The notes under the pieces are model-generated. The model saw only the letters and a list, made by a program, of their open reading frames with translations. It was not told where the DNA came from and made no database searches. 64,000 nucleotides of DNA from Thermococcus pacificus (GTDB lineage: Archaea > Methanobacteriota_B > Thermococci > Thermococcales > Thermococcaceae). The stretch spans positions 1,240,001 through 1,304,000 of the forward strand of contig NZ_CP015102.1 in the NCBI RefSeq assembly GCF_002214485.1, given 5' to 3'. Shown here in pieces: positions 41,513 through 50,102 of this stretch. Both the position numbers and the translations under genes were made by a program. Within the stretch, counting starts at the first letter, position 1; every line of letters starts with the position of its first letter.

Positions 41513-41517
41513 TGAGG

Positions 41518-42171
41518 ATGATCTTTGAAAACGTTAAGGAAGTCGAGATAAAGGCCGTGAACGGAAAGCTGAATATCGAGGGCTGGGAGCAAAGCCACGT
41601 GGAAGTTGACTACACCAGGCACGGCGAGGTGGACGTCGAGATCAAGAAGAGGGGGGATAAGCTCATAATAAAGGAGGAGCCGAAGAAGAGGTTCCTCAAC
41701 CTGTTCGGAGAGGGCGGATGGGCCGAAATAAACCTGAAGGTGCCCAAAGCTGTCGTTGTAAACGCCAAGAACGTGAACGGCGAGCTCAAAGCCAAGGACG
41801 TGCGCTTTGGGGAAGTTACAACGGTTAACGGACGGATCAGCCTTGAGGACTGCGAGGCGGAGAAGCTCTCCACAGTAAACGGCAGGATAAGGGCTAACCT
41901 GAAGGTTGCAGGCCCTCTCAAAGCATCAACCGTCAACGGGAACATTGAGATAACGCTGGACGACCTTGAGGGCGACGTCGAGGTCAGCACCGTCAACGGA
42001 GGCGTAGCACTCTACCTCACCGACTTCTGCGATGCGAGGATAACTGCAAAGGCTGTGAACGGCGGGGTCCACTTCGTTGGGATTGACCCAGAGAACCCCG
42101 TTATTGGAACCGGCGACTACGAGGTTAAGGTCAGCACGGTGAACGGGAGCGTGAGGGTGGAGCTGGTCTGA
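41518..42171 (+). CDS. DUF4097-like beta-helix protein with VNG repeats
   Basis: This 217-residue protein lacks a signal peptide. Eight units spaced 15-25 residues contain [AT]VNG or NVNG followed by a short strand (VNGKLNIEG, VNGELKAKD, VNGRISLED, VNGRIRANL, VNGNIEITL, VNGGVALYL, VNGGVHFVG, VNGSVRVEL). Each would be one turn of a right-handed beta helix or adhesin-like sheet, as in DUF4097/LiaG-type proteins. The start at 41518 is favoured by GGTGA spacing, although ATG 41512 overlaps the previous stop. Its role is unknown; it is third in the regulator operon. Confidence 0.85.
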   Translation: MIFENVKEVEIKAVNGKLNIEGWEQSHVEVDYTRHGEVDVEIKKRGDKLIIKEEPKKRFLNLFGEGGWAEINLKVPKAVVVNAKNVNGELKAKDVRFGEVTTVNGRISLEDCEAEKLSTVNGRIRANLKVAGPLKASTVNGNIEITLDDLEGDVEVSTVNGGVALYLTDFCDARITAKAVNGGVHFVGIDPENPVIGTGDYEVKVSTVNGSVRVELV

Positions 42172-42200
42172 GGCTCCCACTCTTGTTTAATTAATCAAAA

Positions 42201-42220
42201 ACTTAATTACCGAATTAAGT
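42201..42220. promoter_or_regulatory. Inverted repeat before the MFS gene
   Basis: ACTTAATT, four bases, AATTAAGT form a perfect 8-bp dyad 30 bases before the MFS start codon. A related TTAATTAA lies at 42187-42194. The AT-rich arms could double as TATA elements, so the dyad may place an operator on an internal promoter for the exporter. Confidence 0.45.
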
Positions 42221-42250
42221 GGACCTTGAAAACATGAACGAGGGGATGGT

Positions 42251-43513
42251 ATGAGGTTCAACAGGGACTTCTGGCTCTTCGCGGTGGGCCGCTTCGTATC
42301 GCAGCTCGGCTGGGCGGTGCAGGACGTTGCACTACCGCTCTACGTGCTCGACCAGACCAGGAGCGGCTCCATGATGAGCCTTTTCATCATAGCGGAGATA
42401 CTTCCCAGGGCGCTGCTCTCGCCGATAGCCGGTGTAGTAGGCGACCGCTACAACAGGAAGAACCTCATGGTGTGGCTGGACATACTGAGGGGCCTCCTTC
42501 TCTTCGCGGTCATCGGCCTTGACATGCTTGGGATAAGGGAGCTCCTCGTTGTCCAGGTCGCTATGAGCATTATGGGGACTTTCTTTGGCGCGGCTACCGG
42601 AGCGATGTACCCGGACCTCGTGAGGGAGGAAGAGCTCGCCTCCGCGAACTCACTCCTCCAGAGCTTTGGCGTGATAGCAAGGATAGCTGGCCCGGCCCTC
42701 GGCGGCATCATCTACGCCTTCGGCGGGATAAGGCTCGCGATACTCATAAACGCGGCCAGCTTCTTCGGCTCGGGCCTGTTCGAGGCGTTCATTCACTACG
42801 AGTGGACTTCGAGGAAAATAGAGTCCCTCGGAGAGGTTGTAGACGACCTGAGGGAGGGCATCGCCTTCCTCCGCTCGAACAAATACCTGACCGTTATACT
42901 CAGCTACGCCCTCTTCATAAACTTCCTCCTCAACCCCGTCTTCGCCGTGGCTCTCCCCTACGTTTACAGGGTGGAGCTGGCCTTTTCGAGTCAGTGGTTC
43001 GGCTTCCTCCAGACGGCGTTCATGGTGGGCATGCTCCTGGGGAACGTCGCGATAATGGCGAAGCTCGGCAGCAGGGCGGAGGGTATGCTCTTCCGCGCGC
43101 TCTTTGTACAGCTGGGCCTCGTCCTTGTGTTGGCCATCCTAATATCGCCCCTCCTCAGCATGAGCGCCCTCACACTCTTCGCCCTCTTCATGGGCCTCAA
43201 CGCCGTTGACGGCTTCTTCAACGCCCTTGTGAACGTCCCGATAGTTACGAAGCTCCAGAAGGCGATACCCAGCGAACTGAGGGGGAGGATTTTCTCCGTC
43301 TTCGACCTCATAGTGGGCATGACAATCCCCGCAGGTATGGCGCTCGTCGGCTTTGCCCTTGACTACGTCCCGGCATGGGTCCTGTTTGCCGTTTCGGGAT
43401 TCCTGGGGATTGCTGTGACCGCTTACTACTACCTTCGCTACGGCAGTCTCCTTGAGGGGCACTTGGAGGCTGAGGTAACCAGGTCGGAACCGGAGGTTCC
43501 GGAGATCGCCTGA
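42251..43513 (+). CDS. MFS transporter, drug-efflux type
   Basis: The 420-residue protein has twelve predicted membrane helices. The loop-2 signature GVVGDRYNRKNLM after helix 2 (near residue 60) is the MFS motif A, and the N-terminal FAVGRFVSQLGWAVQDVALPLYVLD is typical of MefA/enterobactin-exporter-like (MFS_3) proteins. It probably exports a toxic or amphiphilic compound using the ion gradient. Position after the ArsR-type regulator and two envelope-related genes suggests induction by membrane stress. A dyad upstream may give separate control. Confidence 0.92.
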   Translation: MRFNRDFWLFAVGRFVSQLGWAVQDVALPLYVLDQTRSGSMMSLFIIAEILPRALLSPIAGVVGDRYNRKNLMVWLDILRGLLLFAVIGLDMLGIRELLVVQVAMSIMGTFFGAATGAMYPDLVREEELASANSLLQSFGVIARIAGPALGGIIYAFGGIRLAILINAASFFGSGLFEAFIHYEWTSRKIESLGEVVDDLREGIAFLRSNKYLTVILSYALFINFLLNPVFAVALPYVYRVELAFSSQWFGFLQTAFMVGMLLGNVAIMAKLGSRAEGMLFRALFVQLGLVLVLAILISPLLSMSALTLFALFMGLNAVDGFFNALVNVPIVTKLQKAIPSELRGRIFSVFDLIVGMTIPAGMALVGFALDYVPAWVLFAVSGFLGIAVTAYYYLRYGSLLEGHLEAEVTRSEPEVPEIA

Positions 43514-43538
43514 AGCGCAGTCGAGGGAAAATAGGGGG

Positions 43539-44054
43539 TTACCTGACCTCTTTCAGCTTCCCCTCCCTCTTCTCTATCGCCCTCGCCATTATGAAGAGCA
43601 GGTCGCTGAGCCTGTTGAGGTAAACCAGTGCGTTGTTTCCGAAGCCGTAGTCGAGGACGAGCTTTGCAACCTTTCTCTCGGCCCTCCTCGCTATGGCCCT
43701 GCAGACGTCCAGTTTGGCGCTCGCTATCGTTGAGCCAGGCAGAACAAAAGCCCTGAGCTGAACCTCCTCTTCGTACTTGTGGATAAGTCCTTCGAGCCAT
43801 TTCACGTCCTCCTCTCCAACCTTCGCGTACTTTCCCTTGCTCGCCAGCTCGGCCATGAGGTCGTAGAGCTGAACCTGTACCCTCTCCAGTATCTCCGCCA
43901 TCTCCCCTGGAATGTAGTGTTTCGCCTCACCGAGAAAGCTGTCAAGCTCGTCTAGCGTCCCGTTGGCTTCCATTATCGGCGAGTACTTCGCAACGCGGTC
44001 GCCGGTGAAAAGGCCGGTTAAACCTTTGTCCCCGGTTTTCGTGGTAATGGACAT
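43539..44054 (-). CDS. PduO-type cob(I)alamin adenosyltransferase
   Basis: A 171-residue enzyme that transfers the adenosyl group of ATP to corrinoid to make adenosylcobalamin. The N-terminal ATP site TKTGDKGLTGLFTGDRVAK and the later DVCRAIARRAERK and NRLSDLLF motifs identify the PduO family. The start ATG at 44054 has GGGGTGAT five bases upstream; the GTG nine bases earlier overlaps that site. Cobalamin in Thermococcales serves methylmalonyl-CoA mutase and ribonucleotide reductase. The gene stands alone and converges with the MFS gene. Confidence 0.93.
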   Translation of the reverse strand: MSITTKTGDKGLTGLFTGDRVAKYSPIMEANGTLDELDSFLGEAKHYIPGEMAEILERVQVQLYDLMAELASKGKYAKVGEEDVKWLEGLIHKYEEEVQLRAFVLPGSTIASAKLDVCRAIARRAERKVAKLVLDYGFGNNALVYLNRLSDLLFIMARAIEKREGKLKEVR

Positions 44055-44195
44055 TTTGATCACCCCAAAGGAATTCTCAGGCCAAGATTTTATCGTTTTT
44101 GGTTTGAATAGCTACTAAATGCGATAACTGGTTTGAAATAGGTATGGTAAAAACTTATTTATACATCTTCATCATTACTTTTTTTGGTGATTCCA

Positions 44196-46355
44196 ATGAG
44201 GAAATCAGCAATGGCAATAACTCTGATTTTGATTTTGAGTCTGATTCCAACCTGGGCAGTGAAGCCAGTAAAGGCAAATGACGCAACGTACGTCCCACTG
44301 ATTGAACTCAACCAGAACTTTGACGAGTACGCGTATAACGGTGACATCCTTACCAGGGGCATCGTCACCTATGTCGATAACAGCGGGTTTGCAATACAAA
44401 ATGGGACTGGTCCTTACACTGGAATATATGTTTATACCGGCTACAACTCACACCCAGCGGTTACACCCGGGGATCTGGTGGAGGTCTATGGCTTTCCCAA
44501 ATATTATGACGGGCTCAGAGAACTTTCCGTGAACCCCAGGTACGGGGAGTATTACAACGTAGTTGGCAGTGCAGAAGTGCCAGAGCCAGTGGTTATCCCG
44601 ACGGCGGACTACGACAAATCAGAATACCAAAGCGTCTTGGTAAAATTCGTGGACGCAAAGATAATAGACCGGTATGACAGAGGCTATACTAAGCTCTGGA
44701 TCGACGATGGAAGCGGTGAAGCCTACGTGTTCTCTTACAGTAGCCTTCCCTCGGACCTACAACCAGGCGCCAAGTTTAAGTATCTCACGGGGCTTGTTTA
44801 CGTTTACAGGAACTCATACGAGGTTATTCCTCTCAGCTGGGAGCTCTACAATCCTGCCGTCAAGATTACCAATGTCGAGTATTATGCCATTATTCAAGGA
44901 GTTTCGTCTCCAGTCTGGGTAACTGTAAAGAATGAGGGAGACAAAGACACCACAGTAGACCTAAAAGTCCTTTTAGATGGTGTCCTGCTTCACGATGAGC
45001 AATTCGAGTTGGGTTTGGGCAAATCCAAGGAAATCACGGTCTACGTACTTTCGAATGACAGTGGGATGCATACACTCTCGATATTTGCAGAGGGATCCTC
45101 GATCGAACTTAAGACATGGGTTATTCCTGCTCCACATTCAATTGCCTACGGGCTGACTTATTACTATGAGAGAAGATACAATGAATTCTTAAACCAAATA
45201 CTGCCTTTGTATGAAAACATGACATTCATACTTCAGGAGTTTGATAAATGTGGTGTAAACTTAGGAGATATCGAACCTGAGATACAGATAGTTCATAAGC
45301 TAAAAGAGGAAATGGATCTCGAACACCAAATTTACACCAAGCTGAACCAGAAAACTTCCTTGAAAAACCCATACCTGGGTAGCTCGTATTACTTTGCAGT
45401 AATGATCCATGCCCGGAAGGCGTCCCTCTCGGCAGAAAAACTCCTGAATGAACTAAACTTTGTAGTTCCCGTCCTCTGGAAGAATTATAACGTAATAATG
45501 CCGATTTGCAATCCACCAGCAGAGGAGCAGCCGTCTAATGAGACCGTGCCAAGTAATGAGTCGGAGGTTACTCCAGGCAACGAGACCATTCCGTCCAACC
45601 AGACCAACATGAGCCCAAGCATGAACATAACGATAACCATACCCAAAGTTCTGATTGACGCCTCCCACGGCCAGTACTACAACCCAACAAAAACCGATCA
45701 GAGCGGCCTCTCAACCCTGATAAACAACATCAAGAACGAGCTCGGTTGGATCGTCGATGTAAACACCGAAACGATAACCTATGAGAAGCTCCAGGAGTAC
45801 GATGTCCTGATAATCACGAACCCGACCGATGACATCAGCGATGAGGAAGCCCAAGCCATTCAGGAGTTCGTGGAGAACGGTGGAGGTCTCTTCATACTCG
45901 GAGACTGGTACAAGTACGCCAACACCGAGAACCTCAACGCGATAGTCGGAAAGTACGGCATTAAGTTCAACGCCGATGAGCTTATGGACGACGAGCAGAA
46001 CAGCGGCAGGCCATACTACCCGTTCGTCGGAATCTACAACAAGGACCACCCGGCGATGAAGTTTGTGCCCGACGACTGGACTATGTACTACAACGGCCAG
46101 ACCCTCACCATAGGTGGAAGCGCTGTCTGGCTCATCAAGGCCTACGACACCGGCTACTCCGTTGACGCCGACGGAAACGTCGTCTTCGAGAAGGGAAGCG
46201 AGCCTGTCATCGCGGCGGCCGTTGAGGTTGGAACTGGAAGAATAATCGCCTACGGCTCAAGCAAGGCTCTCAGCGACAGCTACTACAACAAGTACATCGA
46301 CAGCAACTGGCCGTTCATAAAGGGAGCGCTCCTCTGGCTCGCCCACCAGGAGTGA
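44196..46355 (+). CDS. Secreted multidomain protein: OB-like, CARDB-like and DUF4350-like domains
   Basis: The 719-residue product has a signal peptide (1-28, ending PVKA). Residues about 30-220 look like an OB-fold exported-nuclease accessory domain (GIVTYVDNSGFAIQNG, then IDDGSGEAYVF). Residues about 225-310 resemble a CARDB adhesion domain. A helical section follows, then an Asn/Glu/Thr/Pro-rich linker (about 440-475), and the C-terminal part (from 485) is a GATase-like DUF4350 domain (KVLIDASHGQYYN, EFVENGGGLFILGDWY). Codon choice shifts at the linker: the C-terminal part is richer in GC. The protein may therefore be a fusion of parts with different histories. Function unknown; no catalytic set is evident. 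Confidence 0.85.
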   Translation: MRKSAMAITLILILSLIPTWAVKPVKANDATYVPLIELNQNFDEYAYNGDILTRGIVTYVDNSGFAIQNGTGPYTGIYVYTGYNSHPAVTPGDLVEVYGFPKYYDGLRELSVNPRYGEYYNVVGSAEVPEPVVIPTADYDKSEYQSVLVKFVDAKIIDRYDRGYTKLWIDDGSGEAYVFSYSSLPSDLQPGAKFKYLTGLVYVYRNSYEVIPLSWELYNPAVKITNVEYYAIIQGVSSPVWVTVKNEGDKDTTVDLKVLLDGVLLHDEQFELGLGKSKEITVYVLSNDSGMHTLSIFAEGSSIELKTWVIPAPHSIAYGLTYYYERRYNEFLNQILPLYENMTFILQEFDKCGVNLGDIEPEIQIVHKLKEEMDLEHQIYTKLNQKTSLKNPYLGSSYYFAVMIHARKASLSAEKLLNELNFVVPVLWKNYNVIMPICNPPAEEQPSNETVPSNESEVTPGNETIPSNQTNMSPSMNITITIPKVLIDASHGQYYNPTKTDQSGLSTLINNIKNELGWIVDVNTETITYEKLQEYDVLIITNPTDDISDEEAQAIQEFVENGGGLFILGDWYKYANTENLNAIVGKYGIKFNADELMDDEQNSGRPYYPFVGIYNKDHPAMKFVPDDWTMYYNGQTLTIGGSAVWLIKAYDTGYSVDADGNVVFEKGSEPVIAAAVEVGTGRIIAYGSSKALSDSYYNKYIDSNWPFIKGALLWLAHQE

Positions 46356-46428
46356 GCGCCTCTTCCCCACATTCTTCACTTTCAGTTTTTCTGCTTCACC
46401 CGGTTTTCTGACCTCCGCCGGAATCTTA

Positions 46429-47256
46429 TCATATCTCCTTCGGCGGCACCAGAACCCCGAACTCCGTTATCACACCCCGGACATAGCGCCATGGAGTAAC
46501 GTCAAAGAGGTAGTTCCTAATTCTGTGGCCCTGCCTCGCGTAGGGCCTCTCCACTAGTTCAACATCCCTGGAGGTCATCACTGGGTGGAGCTTGAAGCTC
46601 TCGGCGGCTGCATAGAATGGAACGCCGTTATCGTGGCATGCCAGAGCGAGGAGGTAGGTTCCGGCCTTGTTGACAACCGCACCGTCCCGGGTGACGTTGT
46701 CCGCGCCGACGAGCGCGAGTGTCGCCTTCTCCGCAAAGAGGCCGAGCTGGGCGTCGGTTATAATCTCAAAGGGAATCCCCAACTTTTCCAGCTCCCTCGC
46801 CAGCGCCAGTCCCTCGTAGTCCGGTGCGCTTTCGGTGAGAACAACTTTGAAGTGCTTTCCCTTCCTACCGGCGGCCTTAAATATCTCCAGAACAGCGGAT
46901 GAGAAGGAGTGGGTTATTACAACCTCGTTCTCGTCTATAAGCTCGCCCCCTATGTTTCCAATCTCGCGTCTGGCCTCTTCGGCAAGGCGGATGAACTCTT
47001 CTGCTTTGGCCCTCACGACCTCGGGGTTTCCGGTCACAGGAATGAAACGAGAGAGGTTATAGAGTGACGCCATCGTTCTGTTAACTGCGGGGATTTCGGT
47101 TTTCATCTCCCTGAGGGCGTTCTCCAGCTCCTCTCCCTCGAGCAGGTCCGCGAGGGCAATGTACGCCTCCGCCCCTTTCATCGCGAGCCAGCTCGCGCCC
47201 CTTATCCTCTCGGAGCGCATTTCTTCGAGTATAATGCGGATCTCTTGGGGTAGCAT
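46429..47256 (-). CDS. eIF2B alpha/beta/delta-like protein
   Basis: A 275-residue member of the eIF2B/MtnA/ribose-1,5-bisphosphate isomerase superfamily. VVITHSFSSAVLEIF, KVVLTESAPDYEGLALARELEKLGI and VGADNVTRDGAVVNKAGTYLLALA are the family motifs. The N-terminal helical domain of about 110 residues is present. Archaea use these proteins either as initiation-factor-like subunits or as sugar-phosphate isomerases; this one lacks the features I would need to assign isomerase activity. The ATG at 47256 is preceded by GGAGTGA, which also contains the reconstructed stop of a decayed PIN gene. Confidence 0.88.
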   Translation of the reverse strand: MLPQEIRIILEEMRSERIRGASWLAMKGAEAYIALADLLEGEELENALREMKTEIPAVNRTMASLYNLSRFIPVTGNPEVVRAKAEEFIRLAEEARREIGNIGGELIDENEVVITHSFSSAVLEIFKAAGRKGKHFKVVLTESAPDYEGLALARELEKLGIPFEIITDAQLGLFAEKATLALVGADNVTRDGAVVNKAGTYLLALACHDNGVPFYAAAESFKLHPVMTSRDVELVERPYARQGHRIRNYLFDVTPWRYVRGVITEFGVLVPPKEI

Positions 47257-47261
47257 GGTCA

Positions 47262-47460
47262 TCACTCCAGCAGGATTACTTTAACACCAACTCTCTTGAA
47301 ATCTCAGCCATTTTCCTATCCCCCGTCACGAGGACGGCCCCTTTTATCTTCGCGGGGGGACATAGTAAGCATCCGCAGCTCTTGAACCGGTTTCTCTTGC
47401 AATCTCCGAAAGAGCCTCTTTGAGCTCCTCCTCGCTAACTATCTCGCGAAGCTTTATCAC
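47262..47460 (-). pseudogene. Decayed PIN-domain (VapC-like) gene remnant
   Basis: On the minus strand the DNA encodes pieces of a PIN-domain C-terminal half in different frames. First comes EELKEALSEIARETGSRAAD followed by AYYV, then, after a shift, AKIKGAVLVTGDRKMAEISR, then, after another one-base shift, GVKVILLE and a TGA that overlaps the next gene start. The N-terminal half with the first catalytic Asp is absent; the remnant abuts the CinA stop. It is thus truncated and has at least two frameshifts. Its former overlap with the eIF2B-like gene shows it was once translationally coupled to it. Confidence 0.75.
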
Positions 47461-47467
47461 CCTTTCG

Positions 47468-48226
47468 CTACCAGCCCTCCTCGAAACGAACTCCTTTCCC
47501 TTCCATGAAGGCCTTGGCGCGTTCTATCTCCTCCTCATTCTCGCCGAAGATTATTATCCCGATGTACTTCCCGAAGCCCTTCGGCGAGGAGTGAATCCTG
47601 ACGTTGAAGCGCTCCAGGGTCTCTATGAGCAGGGGCGCGAGCTTGCTCTCGTCGGTTATCTCCGCCAGGAGCTTTCTCTGGATGAACTTCCTCCTGCCGA
47701 GCCTTGGAAGGACTTCGTTTTCTAGCATAGCCTTCATCTCCCTCGGCATCCCTGGAAGGACGAATATTTTAACGCCATCGTGCTCGATGTAGGCTCCAGG
47801 AGCCGCTCCCTCCGTGTTCTCCAGCGGCTCCGCCCCCTTCGGCAGGTAGGCCATCTTCCTTCTCCCTTCGTTGAGCTCCGGGTCATCTATGTAGCCCTCG
47901 CGGTGGAGCCTCTCGTAGAAGGTCCTGATTTTCTCCAGACACTCCTCGCAGAGAACGAGCCTCTTTCCCAAAGCTTCGGCAACAGCTAACATTGTAACGT
48001 CGTCGTGGGTAGGTCCCAACCCACCCGAGATAACCAGGACCTCCGGCTTTCTGTCCAGAATCTCGCGGATAACGGTCTTTATCTCCTCAACGTCGTCTCC
48101 AACGGTGGTCTTTCTTCTCACCCAGTAGCCCCTCTCGGTGAGCCTCTGGGCTATGAATGTCGAATTGCTGTCAACGGTGTTTCCAGTGAGAAGTTCATCG
48201 CCTACCGTCAGTATCTCAGCGAACAT
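47468..48226 (-). CDS. CinA N-terminal/molybdopterin-binding-like protein
   Basis: The 252-residue protein belongs to the COG1058 family (CinA N-terminal domain, MoeA/MogA-like fold). Motifs TVGDELLTGNTVDSNSTFIA at the N-terminus and VISGGLGPTHDDVT near residue 65 form the nucleotide or pterin pocket; EGAAPGAYIE and VLPGMPREM follow. Family members hydrolyse ADP-ribose or are linked to NMN deamidation when fused to PncC, which is absent here. The ATG at 48226 follows GGTGGTGG. The 3' end is joined to the PIN-gene remnant. Confidence 0.9.
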   Translation of the reverse strand: MFAEILTVGDELLTGNTVDSNSTFIAQRLTERGYWVRRKTTVGDDVEEIKTVIREILDRKPEVLVISGGLGPTHDDVTMLAVAEALGKRLVLCEECLEKIRTFYERLHREGYIDDPELNEGRRKMAYLPKGAEPLENTEGAAPGAYIEHDGVKIFVLPGMPREMKAMLENEVLPRLGRRKFIQRKLLAEITDESKLAPLLIETLERFNVRIHSSPKGFGKYIGIIIFGENEEEIERAKAFMEGKGVRFEEGW

Positions 48227-48324
48227 CTCCACCACCTGTGCTTCTTACGTAGGAGAGCCTTATAACCCCAGCGCCCGGAGGGAGTTTGCAGGTACGTGTT
48301 AAAATCTGAGCCTGTTGAACCACT

Positions 48325-48341
48325 TTTCACCACGAGTGAAA
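48325..48341. promoter_or_regulatory. TGM-like dyad upstream of the GAPDH promoter
   Basis: TTTCAC-CACGA-GTGAAA matches 10 of 12 defined bases of the Thermococcales glycolytic motif TATCAC-N5-GTGATA and is itself a perfect dyad (7-bp arms with flanks). It lies just upstream of the TATA-like CTTAAGTATTTTA (48348-48360). TrmBL1/Tgr activates gluconeogenic genes from this position, and GAPDH is gluconeogenic in these archaea. Confidence 0.55.
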
Positions 48342-48386
48342 ACAAGACTTAAGTATTTTACCACTGTAAAATTCCCGGTGGTTGTG

Positions 48387-49391
48387 GTGAAGGTCAAGGT
48401 GGGAATTAACGGTTACGGAACCATTGGAAAGCGCGTCGCCTACGCGGTCTCAAAGCAGGACGATATGGAGCTCATCGGCGTCACGAAGACGAAGCCTGAC
48501 TTCGAAGCTTACCGGGCTAAAGAGCTTGGAATCCCAGTTTATGCCGCGAGCGAGGACTTTCTCCCGCGCTTTGAAAAGGCCGGCTTTGAGGTTGCGGGCA
48601 CCTTAAACGACCTCCTGGAGAAGGTTGACGTCATCGTTGACGCAACGCCCGGGGGGATGGGGGCCAAAAATAAAGCACTCTACGAGAAGGCCGGCGTTAA
48701 GGCTATTTTTGAGGGCGGTGAGAAGGCCTCAACCGCAGAGGTCTCCTTCGTGGCCCAGGCCAACTACGAGAAGGCTCTCGGAAAAGACTACGTCAGGGTT
48801 GTCTCCTGCAACACGACCGGCTTAACCAGAACGCTCTCGGCCCTGCAGAAGTACATCGACTACGTCTACGCGGTGATGATACGCCGCGCAGCAGACCCTA
48901 ACGACTCCAGGCGCGGCCCGGTCAACGCGATAACGCCGAGCGTTACCGTTCCATCGCACCACGGTCCCGATGTGCAGACGGTTATCCCGATTAACATCGA
49001 GACCTCCGCGTTCGTCGTGCCGACGACGCTCATGCACGTCCACAGCGTCATGATAGAGCTCAAGAAGCCCATAACCGAAAAGGACGTCATTGAGGTCTTC
49101 GAGAACACGACCAGGGTTCTCCTCTTTGAGAAGGAGAAGGGCTTTGATAGCACGGCCCAGCTCATAGAGTTCGCCCGCGATCTGCACCGCGAGTGGAACA
49201 ACCTCTACGAGATAGCGGTCTGGAAGGAGAGCATCAGCGTCCGCGGAAACAGGCTCTTCTACATCCAGGCGGTGCACCAGGAGAGCGACGTGGTTCCGGA
49301 GAACGTCGATGCAATAAGGGCCATGTTCGAGCTGGCCGACAAGTGGGAGAGCATAAAGAAGACGAACAGGAGCCTGGGGATTTTGAAGTGA
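48387..49391 (+). CDS. gap: Type II glyceraldehyde-3-phosphate dehydrogenase (gluconeogenic)
   Basis: This 334-residue archaeal GAPDH reduces 1,3-bisphosphoglycerate with NAD(P)H. The Rossmann motif [16 protein letters not shown] is at the N-terminus, and the catalytic Cys141 lies in [10 protein letters not shown]. In Thermococcales glycolysis bypasses this step through GAPOR and GAPN, so the enzyme mainly serves gluconeogenesis. A GTG at 48387 is chosen because it gives the family length and start (KVKVGING); the frame is open further upstream. A TGM-like site precedes the promoter. Confidence 0.95.
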   Translation: MKVKVGINGYGTIGKRVAYAVSKQDDMELIGVTKTKPDFEAYRAKELGIPVYAASEDFLPRFEKAGFEVAGTLNDLLEKVDVIVDATPGGMGAKNKALYEKAGVKAIFEGGEKASTAEVSFVAQANYEKALGKDYVRVVSCNTTGLTRTLSALQKYIDYVYAVMIRRAADPNDSRRGPVNAITPSVTVPSHHGPDVQTVIPINIETSAFVVPTTLMHVHSVMIELKKPITEKDVIEVFENTTRVLLFEKEKGFDSTAQLIEFARDLHREWNNLYEIAVWKESISVRGNRLFYIQAVHQESDVVPENVDAIRAMFELADKWESIKKTNRSLGILK

Positions 49392-49448
49392 ATTGAAGTG
49401 GGCGCCGGAAGGCATTTAAGCTCCTCTCCCATCTCTTTTCGATGGGCT

Positions 49449-49811
49449 ATGGACGCTGAGGAATACGTCCTGGTGACCGGCCTTTTATTGATGGTTCTGG
49501 CCTTCCTGCTGCCCGGGCAGCTGGTGAAGGGGACGTTCTGCGATGGCTCATACGGGAAGCTCGGGGTATACACCGTCAGCGTCTCGAACGGTTACCTAAA
49601 GGTCTCCGCGGGAACTGGCGACGTTCTGCTTGTTCACGGGGACAAGGTGCTCCTGAGAAGGGCGGACATCAAATACCGCTATTCGAGCGAGACCGGTTGC
49701 TATACCCTGGCGGTGAGGCAAAAGAGAGAAATATCCCTCTACGGCTTTGTTCTCGGGGCAGTTCTGGCGGGGGGAGCGGTTTTCTACATGCTCTTCCTGA
49801 AGTACCGCTGA
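49449..49811 (+). CDS. Small membrane protein, unknown function
   Basis: A 120-residue protein with a membrane helix near residues 8-27 and another at about 97-117, and a beta-rich domain of about 65 residues between, containing two Cys (FCDGSYGKLG and ETGCYTLAV) that could form a disulphide outside the cell. I do not recognise a family. A GGCATTTAAGC box about 30 bases upstream suggests a leaderless or short-leader transcript. It lies 57 bases after gap in the same direction. Confidence 0.75.
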   Translation: MDAEEYVLVTGLLLMVLAFLLPGQLVKGTFCDGSYGKLGVYTVSVSNGYLKVSAGTGDVLLVHGDKVLLRRADIKYRYSSETGCYTLAVRQKREISLYGFVLGAVLAGGAVFYMLFLKYR

Positions 49812-49813
49812 GC

Positions 49814-50101
49814 TCAGAGGCCGAGCTTCTTCCTCACATCTTCTGCTTTCAACCCCTTCACGAGCAAGTCCTTCTCCCTGCTCGTTTCGCCCTTCACGAT
49901 CTCAACCTCCGCGCCGAGGAGCTTCGAGAAGAACTTCACCACCTCTTTGTTCGCCTTCCCCTCGACGGGTGGAGCCTTTACCTTGACCTTCAGGCGGCCG
50001 CGCCACTCGTCTATTCCTTCAATAGCGTTCTTCTTCGCCTTCGGCTGGACATGAATGAAGAGGAGCGTTCCTTCCTTCGTCTCTTTGATAAACTTCGCCA
50101 T
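49814..50101 (-). CDS. DUF167 (UPF0235) family protein
   Basis: The 95-residue protein matches the DUF167/YggU family: IHVQPKAKKNAIEGI and KVKAPPVEGKANKEVVKFFSKLLG are its signature stretches. It is a small alpha/beta fold found in all domains, of unknown function, often near RNA or cell-division genes. It directly follows the DUF402 gene; the start and the upstream stop are within a few bases of each other, so both are cotranslated. Confidence 0.9.
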   Translation of the reverse strand: MAKFIKETKEGTLLFIHVQPKAKKNAIEGIDEWRGRLKVKVKAPPVEGKANKEVVKFFSKLLGAEVEIVKGETSREKDLLVKGLKAEDVRKKLGL

Positions 50102-50102
50102 C

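Noticed and set aside
44052-44180. ATGATGA on the minus strand near 44169 as a C box
   Set aside because: No CTGA at guide distance and no terminal stem, unlike the sRNA at 33567.
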